A stretch of DNA of 64,000 nt from Roseinatronobacter monicus (GCF_006716865.1 NZ_VFPT01000001.1:1669001-1733000), one strand, 5' to 3'. Positions 41,247-50,207 are shown, counted from the first letter of the stretch. Translations and numbers: made by a program. The notes: generated from the sequence alone by a model not told the origin.

Positions 41247-41327
41247 ATGTCCTCCACAGGGTTGCAGAAAACCTCTTTCGCCCTGTTGGTGGCGGTAATG
41301 CTCTATGTCGCGATTGTCGGGGGCTAG
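41247..41327 (+). CDS. 26-residue single-helix membrane peptide
   Basis: The ATG at 41247 opens a 26-codon frame: MSSTGLQKTSFALLVAVMLY followed by VAIVGG. About 16 residues form one hydrophobic helix after a short polar/basic N-terminus. GGAG lies about ten bases upstream, and the TAG stop is 4 bp before the xpaC ATG, which suggests coupled expression. It is below the usual annotation cut-off. I recognise no family; its placement suggests a small membrane partner of the XpaC-like protein. Confidence 0.55.
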   Translation: MSSTGLQKTSFALLVAVMLYVAIVGG

Positions 41328-41331
41328 GGAA

Positions 41332-42198
41332 ATGAGCCAGCGTTTTAGCGGGCGCTACAGCCCGAATGCCACAAAACAAGATGCGCCCGCGACCGTGGCA
41401 CGCCCGCATCCTGTCGGGGCACGTGTAAACTTGCTGTTCGTATTGCCCTTCGCTTTTGCCCTTCGCGCCTTCTTTCAGGACGCGACCGGATTGGCGTTAA
41501 ACCTTTCCGCCTTCGCCATTCTGATGTTGGCCGCATGGCTGACGCGCGAAGGGGTGCTTGCGCAGGCCGCTTACGCCGCACGCAACGTGGCGCGCAGACC
41601 CGCCATTCCGCGCAAAATTTTCGCCTCTGTGCTGACCGGCGCAGGGCTGGCTGTGGCTGCATTTGCCACAGGCGTTGTCCCCGCGATGATTTTTGCCGTG
41701 CTTGGCGCAGCCCTACATTTTGGTGCTTTCGGACCTGACCCGCTGAAAGACAAGGGAATGGAAGGGATCGACACTTTCCAGACAGACCGCGCCGCACACG
41801 CGATTGAAGAGGCAGAGCGTCACTTGACCGAGATGACAGCTGCGATCAAGCGCAGTGGTGATCGTGCCCTTGCGCGCCGTGTCGAAGGGTTTGCTGCCAA
41901 TATCCGCCCCCTGTTTCGCACAATCGAGAATGATCCGCGCAGGCTGAATTCGGCACGGCGCTATCTCGGCATCTATTTGATGGGTGCGCGCGACGCGACG
42001 GTCAAATTTGCAGAGTTTTATGCACGCAACCAAGATACAGAGGCGCGCGTTGAGTATGAAGCGCTTCTGGATGATCTGGAATCGCGCTTCTCTTTGCGAC
42101 GCGAGGCATTATTGGCAGATGACCGGACTGCCCTTGATATTGAAATCGAAGTCTTGCGCGAACGATTGGAGCGCGAAGGGCTGCGAACAAACGAATGA
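41332..42198 (+). CDS. xpaC: XpaC-like protein (5-bromo-4-chloroindolyl phosphate hydrolysis family)
   Basis: A 288-residue protein. After about 30 polar residues come hydrophobic segments around residues 32-62 and 85-120, then a soluble, charged helical domain containing EEAERHLTEMTAAIKRSGDR and ARRYLGIYLMGARDATVKFAE. This layout fits the XpaC family (named after a Bacillus subtilis gene), which is typically paired with TelA proteins, as here. Despite the name, no phosphatase motif is visible. Likely a membrane-bound coiled-coil partner of TelA. Confidence 0.8.
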   Translation: MSQRFSGRYSPNATKQDAPATVARPHPVGARVNLLFVLPFAFALRAFFQDATGLALNLSAFAILMLAAWLTREGVLAQAAYAARNVARRPAIPRKIFASVLTGAGLAVAAFATGVVPAMIFAVLGAALHFGAFGPDPLKDKGMEGIDTFQTDRAAHAIEEAERHLTEMTAAIKRSGDRALARRVEGFAANIRPLFRTIENDPRRLNSARRYLGIYLMGARDATVKFAEFYARNQDTEARVEYEALLDDLESRFSLRREALLADDRTALDIEIEVLRERLEREGLRTNE

Positions 42199-42243
42199 AA
42201 TTACCCGTACCCCGTTACAGTATATAAAAAAGAGGGATTGTCC

Positions 42244-43422
42244 ATGTCAGAAACACTCCGCGTCCAAGCCGAAGCCTTGACGCATGAAATCAGCGAACTG
42301 GTCGATACACCATTGGCCGAACCCTCGACAGAACTGGTGGTTCTTGACGACGCATCTGAGGATGACGCCAAGGCCATAAACACCCGCATGTCCGAGATTG
42401 ACATGAGCCAGACCAGCTCGATCATCGGGTTCGGGTCGCGCGCGCAGATGGATTTGCAGCAGATCAGCCAGTCAATGCTCGCTGATGTGAAAAACAAGGA
42501 TCTTGGCCCGGCAGGCGACGGCCTGCGCGAGATGGTCACAACATTGCGCGGGTTCTCCGTCAGCGAATTGGACACCCGCCGCGAGCGCAGCTGGTGGGAA
42601 CGCCTGACCGGAAAAGTTGCCCCGATGGCGAAGTTTCAGGAACGCTATTCGACTGTGCAAAGCCAGATCGACCGGATCACCGGCAATTTGTTGAACCATG
42701 AGACGACACTGCTCAAGGATATCAAGGGCCTCGACAAGCTGTATGAAAAGACGCTGGAGTTTTATCACGAGCTGGCGCTGTATATCGCGGCAGGCGAAGC
42801 GAAGATCAAGCAACTGGATACAAACGACATTCCCGCCAAGCAGACCGAGGTCGAGGCCGCCCCAGAGAATGATCAGGTGCTCAAAGCGCAGGAATTGCGC
42901 GATCTGCGCGCCGCGCGCGACGATCTGGAACGCCGGGTGCATGATCTGAAACTGACACGACAGGTCACGATGCAATCGCTGCCCTCGATCCGGCTGGTGC
43001 AGGAGAATGACAAATCACTGGTCACGAAGATCAACTCGACACTGGTCAACACTGTCCCGCTTTGGGAAACGCAGCTTGCACAGGCATTGACCATTCAACG
43101 CTCGCGCGAAGCCGCGCAAGCCGTGCGCGCGGCCAATGATCTGACCAATGATCTGCTGACCTCGAATGCCGACAACCTGCGCGACGCCAACCGCGAGGTC
43201 CGCGAGGAGATCGAGCGCGGGGTATTTGACATCGAAGCGGTGAAACAGGCCAATGATACCTTGATCGCCACAATCGAAGACAGCTTGCAGATCGCCGATG
43301 CCGGACGCGCCAAACGCGCAGAGGCTGAGGTCGAGCTGGGCAAAATGGAAGCAGAGCTGCGCCAGTCCCTGTCCTCGGCGCGCGCGCGCGACGATGACAG
43401 CGCACACCGCTCTGACGTTTGA
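42244..43422 (+). CDS. telA: Toxic anion resistance protein, TelA/KlaA family
   Basis: A 392-residue, highly charged and mostly helical cytoplasmic protein. It matches TelA-family features: SIIGFGSRAQMDLQQISQSM, VSELDTRRERSWWERLTGKV, QIDRITGNLLNHETTLLKDI with YEKTLEFYHELALYIAAGE, and the C-terminal IVDTVPLWE-like VNTVPLWETQLAQALTIQRS. Family members are linked to tellurite and antimicrobial resistance, but the mechanism is unclear. The ATG at 42244 follows GAGGGA. It is the second protein of the xpaC-telA pair. Confidence 0.9.
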   Translation: MSETLRVQAEALTHEISELVDTPLAEPSTELVVLDDASEDDAKAINTRMSEIDMSQTSSIIGFGSRAQMDLQQISQSMLADVKNKDLGPAGDGLREMVTTLRGFSVSELDTRRERSWWERLTGKVAPMAKFQERYSTVQSQIDRITGNLLNHETTLLKDIKGLDKLYEKTLEFYHELALYIAAGEAKIKQLDTNDIPAKQTEVEAAPENDQVLKAQELRDLRAARDDLERRVHDLKLTRQVTMQSLPSIRLVQENDKSLVTKINSTLVNTVPLWETQLAQALTIQRSREAAQAVRAANDLTNDLLTSNADNLRDANREVREEIERGVFDIEAVKQANDTLIATIEDSLQIADAGRAKRAEAEVELGKMEAELRQSLSSARARDDDSAHRSDV

Positions 43423-43426
43423 CATC

Positions 43427-44437
43427 ATGATGCATGCCACACCAATATCTGGACCAGCCAAAGGCCCGCGCCCGCGCAATATGACACATATTGCGGCGGG
43501 TTGCGGGTTGGTGCTTGCTTCTGGGCTGTGGCTGACGGGCTGCACATGGACACCGGGCGCGGTCGAGACGGCCGCCCCCGCCCCCGAGGCTGCATCCCCG
43601 CCCCCGCCGCAACGCGCCCAGATCGAAGTGACAGCGCCGACCGACAGCGTGTCGGCCTATTTTGAAGCACTGGAAGAACGCCGCCTCAGTGACGGGTTGA
43701 TGCGCAGCGAACGCAGCCCGCGCGACCTGCCCTTTTCGGCACGCGACCTTGAAGATATCTTTGTCCAGATTGCCCTGTACGAGGAATACAGCGTCACCGG
43801 TGACCGGATCGTTGAACGCGCAAGCCCGACCGTGTTGCGGCGTTGGCAAGATCCGGTGCGGATGCGGTTGGATTTTGGCGACGCGGTTCCTGCCTCTGTT
43901 CAGGCATCGGACCGGCGCTTTGTGTCAGGCTATGCCAGCCGCTTGAGTCGGCTGACCGGCCAGCCCATCTCGGTGGTCGAGAATGATGCGAATTTCCATG
44001 TGCTTGTGGTCAATGAGGCAGAGCGTCAGGCCATTGCGCCGCGTCTGACACGGCTGGTGCCGGGGATTGACCAAGTCACGCTTGATCTGGTGCGCGACCT
44101 GCCCCTGAGCGTGTCCTGCCTTGTTCTGGCCTTCTCGCGCAGTGGCACGGATGTCTATACCGACGCGATTGCCGTCATTCGTGCCGAATTGCCCGAATTG
44201 TCACGCCGTGCTTGCTATTATGAGGAACTGGCCCAAGGCATGGGTCTGCCCAATGACAGCCCGCGCGCGCGCCCGTCCCTGTTTAATGATACTGCCGAAT
44301 TTGCCGTTCTGACCACGCTGGATGAGCAGCTGTTGCGCATGCTCTATGATCCGCGCCTGCGGATCGGCATGCGCGAACGCGAAGCCCGCCCCGTTATCCG
44401 CCGGATCGCAGCAGAGTTGATGGGCGGGGAAAGTTAG
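43427..44437 (+). CDS. DUF2927-like lipoprotein
   Basis: A 336-residue protein. A signal sequence ends in LTGC, so it should be lipidated and exposed to the periplasm, followed by a Pro/Ala-rich linker. The body resembles DUF2927 proteins (VSAYFEALEERRLSDGLMRS; LRRWQDPVRMRLDFGD; SCLVLAFS and LPNDSPRARPSLFNDTAEFA near the end). The start is uncertain: ATG at 43427 gives a basic n-region, while ATG at 43481 gives a shorter signal; neither has a good ribosome binding site. It begins 5 bp after telA. Confidence 0.78.
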   Translation: MMHATPISGPAKGPRPRNMTHIAAGCGLVLASGLWLTGCTWTPGAVETAAPAPEAASPPPPQRAQIEVTAPTDSVSAYFEALEERRLSDGLMRSERSPRDLPFSARDLEDIFVQIALYEEYSVTGDRIVERASPTVLRRWQDPVRMRLDFGDAVPASVQASDRRFVSGYASRLSRLTGQPISVVENDANFHVLVVNEAERQAIAPRLTRLVPGIDQVTLDLVRDLPLSVSCLVLAFSRSGTDVYTDAIAVIRAELPELSRRACYYEELAQGMGLPNDSPRARPSLFNDTAEFAVLTTLDEQLLRMLYDPRLRIGMREREARPVIRRIAAELMGGES

Positions 44438-44485
44438 GCGATACTACCGACGAAGAAATTGCACATTAAAAATAAAGGTGCGGTC

Positions 44486-45598
44486 ATGGTTTTTAATTTC
44501 CTGAAGGGTCAGTTCATCGATGTCATCGAATGGACAGACGACACCCGCAACACAATGGTCTATCGCTTCGAGCGGTATGGAAACGAGATCAAATACGGCG
44601 CCAAACTGACTGTGCGCGAGGGGCAACTGGCCGTCTTCGTGCATGAGGGCCAGCTTGCCGATGTGTTCGAGCCGGGCATGTATATGCTTGAGACGAACAA
44701 CATGCCGATCATGACAACGCTGCAACATTGGAGTCACGGCTTCAACTCGCCCTTCAAGTCCGAGATATATTTCATCAATACCCGCCGCTTCGGCGGTTTG
44801 AAATGGGGCACGCAGAACCCTGTGATGCTGCGCGACCCGGAGTTCGGCCCGCTGCGTCTGCGCGCTTTCGGGTCTTATGCCGTGCGTGTGCAAGACCCCG
44901 TTGCCTTCATGCGCGAGATCGTGGGCACGGATGGCGATTTCACGCAGGAGAAAATCGCAGGCCAGATCCGCAATATCGTGGTGCAAAAGGTCAGCCGCGT
45001 GCTGGCGGCAAGCGGTATTCCGGCGCTGGACATGGCCGCCAATACCAAAGACCTGTCCGATGTGATTGGCAAAGCCATTGCGCCCACACTGACGGAATAC
45101 GGGCTGGAAATGCCCGAGCTGTATATCGAGAATATCTCGCTGCCGCCCGAAGTGGAAAAAGTGCTCGACCAGCGCACCAGCATGGGGATTGTGGGCGATC
45201 TGAACAAGTTTACCCAGTTTTCGGCTGCGCAGGCGATGCAAAAAGCCGCTGAAAGCGGCGATGGTGGCATGGGTGCGGGTTTGGGGGCCGGAATGGGTAT
45301 GGGCATGGGCATGGGTATGGCCCAAGCCATGGGCCAGTCGGTGGGCGGACAGCACGCCGCCCCTGCCGCCGCAACCCCTCCGCCCCCGCCACCCCCTGCG
45401 GCAGAGCCGATGTGGCATATTGCCGAGAACGGCCAGACGCGCGGCCCTTTCCCCCAATCGCAACTGGCAGAGCATATCACCCGCGACACACTTGTCTGGA
45501 GTGAGGGTCAGTCCGGCTGGCAAAAAGCAGGTGATATTCCTGCACTGAGCGGGCTGTTCTCGGCTACGCCACCGCCGCCACCCCCGCCGATAGGGTAA
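44486..45598 (+). CDS. SPFH-domain protein with Gly/Met linker and C-terminal GYF_2 domain
   Basis: A 370-residue protein. Residues 1-230 are an SPFH (stomatin/flotillin-like) domain of the virion-core/YdjI type: FIDVIEWTDDTRNTMVYRFE, ESQ-like LTVREGQLAVFVHEG and PELYIENISLPPEVEKVLDQ. Residues 260-283 are a Gly/Met repeat, 298-304 a proline run, 309-358 a GYF_2 (DUF4339-type) domain (MWHIAENGQTRGPFPQSQL), and 362-368 a second proline run. No membrane helix is present. The ATG at 44486 follows AAAGGTG. It probably assembles on the membrane with the zinc-ribbon protein encoded next. Confidence 0.88.
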   Translation: MVFNFLKGQFIDVIEWTDDTRNTMVYRFERYGNEIKYGAKLTVREGQLAVFVHEGQLADVFEPGMYMLETNNMPIMTTLQHWSHGFNSPFKSEIYFINTRRFGGLKWGTQNPVMLRDPEFGPLRLRAFGSYAVRVQDPVAFMREIVGTDGDFTQEKIAGQIRNIVVQKVSRVLAASGIPALDMAANTKDLSDVIGKAIAPTLTEYGLEMPELYIENISLPPEVEKVLDQRTSMGIVGDLNKFTQFSAAQAMQKAAESGDGGMGAGLGAGMGMGMGMGMAQAMGQSVGGQHAAPAAATPPPPPPPAAEPMWHIAENGQTRGPFPQSQLAEHITRDTLVWSEGQSGWQKAGDIPALSGLFSATPPPPPPPIG

Positions 45599-45644
45599 GG
45601 GCGTGCCGGATCAAGCGTTGGTCTGGTGTCTGGTATTGTAAAAT

Positions 45645-45666
45645 GAGTATTTCTGGCAAGAAAATG
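45645..45666 (+). repeat. Dispersed repeat, copy 5
   Basis: GAGTATTT, CTG, GCAAGAAAATG, in the 124-bp gap between the SPFH and zinc-ribbon genes. Flanking bases match copy 1. It has no inverted partner nearby. Confidence 0.75.
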
Positions 45667-45722
45667 AGGCTTGCCGTTGGGATGAGAGGCCGGGTCACGG
45701 CCCGCAAGATGCAGGACAGGGA

Positions 45723-46811
45723 ATGGCAACCTTACAACAAGAACACCGCTTCCCCTGTGCGCAATGCGGCGCGTCCTTGCGGTTCGAGCCGGGACAGGCG
45801 CGGCTGAGTTGCGCCTATTGTGGTCATGAACAACCCATCCCGCAGATGGATGACGCAACCCGCGGGACCGCATTGCAATCGGTCGATTATCATGACGCGG
45901 TTGCCAATGCTCTGCCACCCGAGGAGATTGAAGAGACAACGGTCGTGAATTGCGCGACCTGCGGAGCTCAGGTCGAGTTTGAAGAGCATGTGCATTCCGC
46001 AGAATGCCCGTTCTGCGCCAGTCCTGTTGTGACGGATACAGGGACACACCGGCATATCAAGCCACACGCAATTCTGGCCTTCAAGCTGAGCGAGCGCGAT
46101 GCGCATGACAAGATGTCGGCATGGTTGAAAGGGTTGTGGTTCGCCCCGTCGACACTGGCGAAATATGCCCGCAGCACAGGCAAGTTGAACGGGTTATATG
46201 TGCCCTATTGGGCCTTCGATGTCGCAACACGGTCCAGCTATTCAGGTCAGCGCGGGACGTATTACTATGTCACGACGGGCACCGGCAAAAACCGGCGGCG
46301 CGTGCGGCGCACGCGCTGGAGTGCAGCATCGGGGCAGGTCTCGCGGAAGTTTCTGGATCTGCTGGTCATGGCCGCACAATCGCTGCCGCGTGCCAATATC
46401 CGACGGCTGGAACCTTGGACCATGGCAGACCTTCAGCCCTATAATGCAGACTATCTGTCCGGTTTCAGGGCAGAGGCCTATACTGTTGAATTGCCTGACG
46501 GGTTCGAGATCGCAAAGGAACGCATGGAAGAGCAGATCCGTGCCGATATCTGCCGCGATATCGGCGGTGACGAGCAGCGCATTTCATCACTCAGTACAGA
46601 TTACAGCGACGAGCGGTTCAAGCATCTGCTTTTGCCCATCTGGATGGCCGCCTATCGTTACCGCGGCAAGAGCTACCGGTTTATCGTCAATGGCCAGACC
46701 GGGCGGGTTCAGGGTGAACGCCCCTGGTCCTGGCCGAAGATTGCGGGCGCGGTTTTGGCCGGTCTGGCCTTGCTGGCGCTGGCCTTTTTCATTGCTGAAA
46801 TGGGCGGCTAA
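45723..46811 (+). CDS. Double zinc-ribbon protein with C-terminal membrane anchor
   Basis: A 362-residue protein of the TFIIB-type zinc-ribbon group, often labelled PriA-like in databases. Two ribbons are visible: C12-x2-C15 with C30-x2-C33, and C77-x2-C80 with C95-x2-C98. A middle domain has [20 protein letters not shown] and a Tyr-rich strand pair. A single hydrophobic helix lies near residues 338-358. This matches the architecture of Bacillus YdjG, a partner of the SPFH protein YdjI. There is no helicase motif. The stop overlaps the dtd start (TAATG). Confidence 0.85.
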   Translation: MATLQQEHRFPCAQCGASLRFEPGQARLSCAYCGHEQPIPQMDDATRGTALQSVDYHDAVANALPPEEIEETTVVNCATCGAQVEFEEHVHSAECPFCASPVVTDTGTHRHIKPHAILAFKLSERDAHDKMSAWLKGLWFAPSTLAKYARSTGKLNGLYVPYWAFDVATRSSYSGQRGTYYYVTTGTGKNRRRVRRTRWSAASGQVSRKFLDLLVMAAQSLPRANIRRLEPWTMADLQPYNADYLSGFRAEAYTVELPDGFEIAKERMEEQIRADICRDIGGDEQRISSLSTDYSDERFKHLLLPIWMAAYRYRGKSYRFIVNGQTGRVQGERPWSWPKIAGAVLAGLALLALAFFIAEMGG

Positions 46812-47254
46812 TGCGCGCATTGGTCCAGCGGGTGACGCAGGCGCGGGTCGAGGTTGCTGGCGAAACCATCGGCGCATGCGGGCCGGGGCTGATGATTATG
46901 GTGTGTGCGATGCAGGGCGACACTGAAGCGGCGGCAGAAGCGCTGGCGCTGAAAATCCACAAGCTACGGATTTTTCGTGATGCGGCAGGCAAGATGAATC
47001 TGGCGCTGAAAGATACAAGCGGCACTGCGCTGGTGGTCAGCCAGTTCACATTGGCCGCAGACACCCGCAGCGGCAATCGCCCCGGTTTCTCGACCGCCGC
47101 GCCCCCGGCAGAGGGGGAGCGGCTGTATCTGCATTTTGCAGAGGCGTTGCGCGCGCAGGGCGTGCAGGTCGAGACGGGGCGCTTTGGCGCAGAGATGGCC
47201 GTGCATCTGGTCAATGATGGCCCCGTCACAATCTGGCTGGACACGACTGCCTGA
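46811..47254 (+). CDS. dtd: D-aminoacyl-tRNA deacylase
   Basis: Dtd removes D-amino acids from mischarged tRNA. The 147-residue protein has the family start [15 protein letters not shown], the active-site strand [20 protein letters not shown] and the Gly-cisPro loop NDGPVTIW. The ATG shares one base with the stop of the zinc-ribbon gene, so it is co-transcribed with the membrane-stress-like array, probably by chance of location. Confidence 0.95.
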   Translation: MRALVQRVTQARVEVAGETIGACGPGLMIMVCAMQGDTEAAAEALALKIHKLRIFRDAAGKMNLALKDTSGTALVVSQFTLAADTRSGNRPGFSTAAPPAEGERLYLHFAEALRAQGVQVETGRFGAEMAVHLVNDGPVTIWLDTTA

Positions 47255-47273
47255 CGTCAGGCGCGCAGGCGGA

Positions 47274-47966
47274 TCACGCAAGCAATTGCGTCAAATGCCC
47301 GATATCTGGCACCACATGATCCGCATAAGGGGCCAACTCGGCCGCGCCGGCCATGCCGGTCAGAACTGCAATGGTCTGCATACCCGCCGCCCGCCCTGCG
47401 ACAAGATCATGCGTGCTGTCGCCAATCATCACCACCGCGCGCGCGTTCAATCCGGCAAATCTGGCAAAGCCCAGCAACATATCGGGCGCGGGTTTGGGCG
47501 TGAAGCCGCTGTCATAGCCCAGCACATGCGCAAATTGATCCAGAATGCCCGCTTGCCGCAAATGGTCGCGGGCGATGGATTCGGCGTCATTCGTGGCAAC
47601 CCCCAGCACCAGATTGCGCGCGCGCAAATCCTGCATCAGGGGGGCAAGCGGGATTGGAGGCACCATTTCGGCCTGTGCAGCACGGCGAAACAGATAGGTC
47701 TTTAACGCGTCTGTCGACCAATCCGGCAACAAGGGACCAAGCAGGCGCACAGGTTCGTCCATCGTGCCTGCAATGACGGGCGAGTCGGGCAGAAACTCTT
47801 GCGCCGCAAGGTCGAAGCGGATCACCTGCGCCATGGCGCGCGCGCGTGCCGCATCACCGTCTGACAGATGGTGCAGCAAGGACGCAGCCCAAGCCGACCA
47901 ACTTGCCGAGAAGTCAAACAGGGTTCCATCCTTGTCGAACAAAACCCCCTGCACCCCTGACAGCAT
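47274..47966 (-). CDS. HAD-superfamily phosphatase (phosphoglycolate phosphatase-like)
   Basis: A 230-residue HAD-IA hydrolase: nucleophile motif GVLFDKDGTLFDFS, LVLGVATNDAES with the motif II position, KPAPDMLLGF and the acidic IGDSTHDLVAGRAAG. The aspartate-lysine-aspartate variant (DKDGT) at the nucleophile is notable but keeps both catalytic aspartates. The ATG at 47966 shares one base with the aldo/keto reductase stop (TGATG). It is the second Gph-like gene in the window; substrate unknown. Confidence 0.85.
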   Translation of the reverse strand: MLSGVQGVLFDKDGTLFDFSASWSAWAASLLHHLSDGDAARARAMAQVIRFDLAAQEFLPDSPVIAGTMDEPVRLLGPLLPDWSTDALKTYLFRRAAQAEMVPPIPLAPLMQDLRARNLVLGVATNDAESIARDHLRQAGILDQFAHVLGYDSGFTPKPAPDMLLGFARFAGLNARAVVMIGDSTHDLVAGRAAGMQTIAVLTGMAGAAELAPYADHVVPDIGHLTQLLA

Positions 47967-49006
47967 CAAAACACCATCGGCATGGCACGGTTCAACTGGT
48001 CGATTGCGGCCTTGACCTCGTCTTCCAGAACAACCTCGCGCCCGGCGAGAATATGCGCCAGTTGCTTCGATGTGGTGGCCCCGATGATCGGCAGGGTCGT
48101 TGCCGGGCGCGAGCAGGTCCATTGAATGGCCATATGCACCGGGTCCAGCCCGAATTCATGGGCGACGGCCAGATAACCGGACACGGCCTCGAAGACACGC
48201 CCGGTCACGCGCCCGCCCAGATCGGGATTGCGCGCGCGGCGCGACTGCTCGGGGGTGACATTGCCTGCGTATTTTCCTGTCAGCAGCCCCGCCGCCAAAG
48301 GCGAATAGGCCAGAAGGGGCACATTTTCATTCACACATGCCTCGGCCAGATCCAGATCGAACATGCGGCAAAGCAGCGAATATTCGTTTTGCAGGCTGAG
48401 AACCCTTGGCAACCCGTCCGTTTGCGCCAGATGCAGCCATGTGGCCAGCCCCCACGCACTTTCATTTGACAGCGCCAGATGCTTGATCTTGCCTTCCGAG
48501 ATCAACTCCTGCGCGCAGATGAGGATGTCGCGCATATGCGCCAGCGTCTCGTCTCGGTTCTGGCCAGACGGGTCGAAGCCCCAGCCCTTGCGGAAATGAT
48601 ACGACCCGCGATTGGGCCAGTGCAGTTGGTAGATGTCGATACACTCTACCTGCAAACGGTGCAGCGACGCCTCGACCGCCTGACGCATGCGCGCAGGTGA
48701 AATGGGGGCGCCATCCTTCACGGCGTTCGAGCCGGCCCCCGTGATCTTGGTGGCAATCACCATATCATCTGGTTTGCGGCTGGCCATCCAGCGCCCGATG
48801 ATCGCCTCGGTCTCGCCAGCGGTTTCCAGCAGTACGGGATTGACCGGATACATCTCTGCTGCATCCAGAAAATTGATCCCGCCATCGCGCGCCATGTCCA
48901 GTTGACGATGCGCGTCTTGTTCGTCGGTCTGGGTGCCGAAGGTCATTGTCCCCAGACAATACTGCGAGACCATCAGATCCGAGTGCCCAAGCTTGAGTTC
49001 CTGCAT
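47966..49006 (-). CDS. Aldo/keto reductase (Tas-like)
   Basis: An NAD(P)H-dependent oxidoreductase of 346 residues with the AKR barrel. The catalytic tetrad region includes FLDAAEMYP (Asp, Tyr), ATKITG (Lys) and YQLHWPNR (His); the cofactor end has IGATTSKQLAHILA. The length and the PVNP segment after the tyrosine are like E. coli Tas. It is in one operon with the HAD phosphatase. Substrate unknown. Confidence 0.9.
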   Translation of the reverse strand: MQELKLGHSDLMVSQYCLGTMTFGTQTDEQDAHRQLDMARDGGINFLDAAEMYPVNPVLLETAGETEAIIGRWMASRKPDDMVIATKITGAGSNAVKDGAPISPARMRQAVEASLHRLQVECIDIYQLHWPNRGSYHFRKGWGFDPSGQNRDETLAHMRDILICAQELISEGKIKHLALSNESAWGLATWLHLAQTDGLPRVLSLQNEYSLLCRMFDLDLAEACVNENVPLLAYSPLAAGLLTGKYAGNVTPEQSRRARNPDLGGRVTGRVFEAVSGYLAVAHEFGLDPVHMAIQWTCSRPATTLPIIGATTSKQLAHILAGREVVLEDEVKAAIDQLNRAMPMVF

Positions 49007-49076
49007 ATTGTAATCTTTCCCGTCTGTGTGTTGCTGCGCAATCTAACGGGTTTTATCCGCAGGAAAAGCCGCGATT

Positions 49077-49337
49077 TCAGCCACAATAGATTCGCGTGAT
49101 AACACGTTCATCGTCATGCTCAACATTCAGGCGTTCCGGCCTGAAATCCATCGTGACAGCCGTGTCTGGCCCGATAATGCGGTCTGGCTGGAGCAATTCG
49201 TCCTTGTCCAACGCAGAGAGAGGCTGGCCCACATACTGTTGAAACTCTGCGGCCATGCAGGTTTCAGGCTCATCCGCGACATCCGTCATCTGGCACGCCC
49301 CCAGCAGCAGTGCCCCTATCGCAATGAAATGTCTCAT
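49077..49337 (-). CDS. Peptidase inhibitor I78 family lipoprotein
   Basis: A small 86-residue protein with a lipoprotein signal (MRHFIAIGALLLGAC, lipidated Cys15) and the I78 inhibitor fold: YVGQPLSAL, RIIGPDTAVTMDFRPERLNV and the final TRIYCG. It should inhibit serine proteases in the periplasm, by analogy to the family. The ATG at 49337 follows GGGAG. Single gene, divergent from the ImuA-like gene. Confidence 0.87.
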   Translation of the reverse strand: MRHFIAIGALLLGACQMTDVADEPETCMAAEFQQYVGQPLSALDKDELLQPDRIIGPDTAVTMDFRPERLNVEHDDERVITRIYCG

Positions 49338-49476
49338 CTCGAAGCTCCCTTTGTGACCGTATTGGCACCTGCCTAGCAAATCTGCGCCCGGCCTGCATCT
49401 GTGTTCATGGGGAATAGGAACAATCTTGCCCAGCATCAAGACTGTGATAGATTGAAACAAAAAAGGAACAAATATC

Positions 49477-50106
49477 ATGTCCTTTCAATCCATGGCCCTG
49501 CCAAACACGGCATCTGCGCAGCCGCTGGCGCAGATCCTGAAACTGCATCCCGGTCGCACGCATGAATTATGCGGGCCTGCGCGGCAGTTGCTGGCGGTCT
49601 GGATCATGGCACAACAGCCCCCCAGTGCACCGGTCATATGGATACGCCCAGACTGGAAGGCCGACCGCGTGAACCCGCAAGCGCTTTGTGACTGGGTCAG
49701 CCCAGAGGGGCTGATCGTTGTCGAATCACCCCGCGAGGCCGACTCACTCGCCTGCGCCGAGGAAGCGCTGCGTTCCGGTGCTGTGGCGCTGGTGGTGATG
49801 GAACTTGCCAGCCCTTTGGCGCTGACCCCGCTGCGGCGGCTGCATCTGGCTGCCGAGGCAGGGTTGGACCGCCGCCGCATTCAGGCCCGCGACAGCACTG
49901 TTCTGGGGCTGGTTCTGACACCGGAGAATGGCGGCACAGCGGGTGTGGAAAGCCGATGGCATCTGGCCCCGCATCCTTCGGCGGCATCTGCCCCCCCTGC
50001 ATGGACGCTGCAACGCTTGCGCGCACGTATGAAACCGCCAACAGCGTGGCGGATCAGCAGGCTATATGATGAAATTAAAGTCCATAGTACCGCCCCAGAG
50101 GCCTGA
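49477..50106 (+). CDS. ImuA/RecA-like protein
   Basis: A 209-residue protein resembling ImuA, the RecA-like accessory of mutasome cassettes: HPGRTHELCGPARQLLAVWI replaces the usual nucleotide-binding loop, then VIWIRPDWKADRVNPQAL, LIVVESPREADSLACAEEAL and LTPLRRLHLAAEAG. No intact Walker A (GxxxxGK[ST]) is visible. imuB and dnaE2, the usual partners, are not in the window. Similarity is by eye, so the name is tentative. AAGGA lies about ten bases before the ATG. Confidence 0.6.
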   Translation: MSFQSMALPNTASAQPLAQILKLHPGRTHELCGPARQLLAVWIMAQQPPSAPVIWIRPDWKADRVNPQALCDWVSPEGLIVVESPREADSLACAEEALRSGAVALVVMELASPLALTPLRRLHLAAEAGLDRRRIQARDSTVLGLVLTPENGGTAGVESRWHLAPHPSAASAPPAWTLQRLRARMKPPTAWRISRLYDEIKVHSTAPEA

Positions 50107-50207
50107 TGCACCGCTGCGGCGCGCCGCGGAGTTGCCTGTAACCCGCGCACCTGCTATTTTTCGTTCAGCCACGGACCGATATTTAATTCAATTTTCCGGA
50201 GTACCGA

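Noticed and set aside
43046..43849. Minus-strand frame opposite the telA end and the DUF2927 gene
   Set aside because: Arg/Cys-rich composition and complete overlap with supported genes.
45300..45400. Gly/Met and Pro repeats in the SPFH gene considered as a DNA repeat array
   Set aside because: The repeat is in frame and lies between two protein domains, so it is a protein linker, not a separate DNA element or CRISPR.
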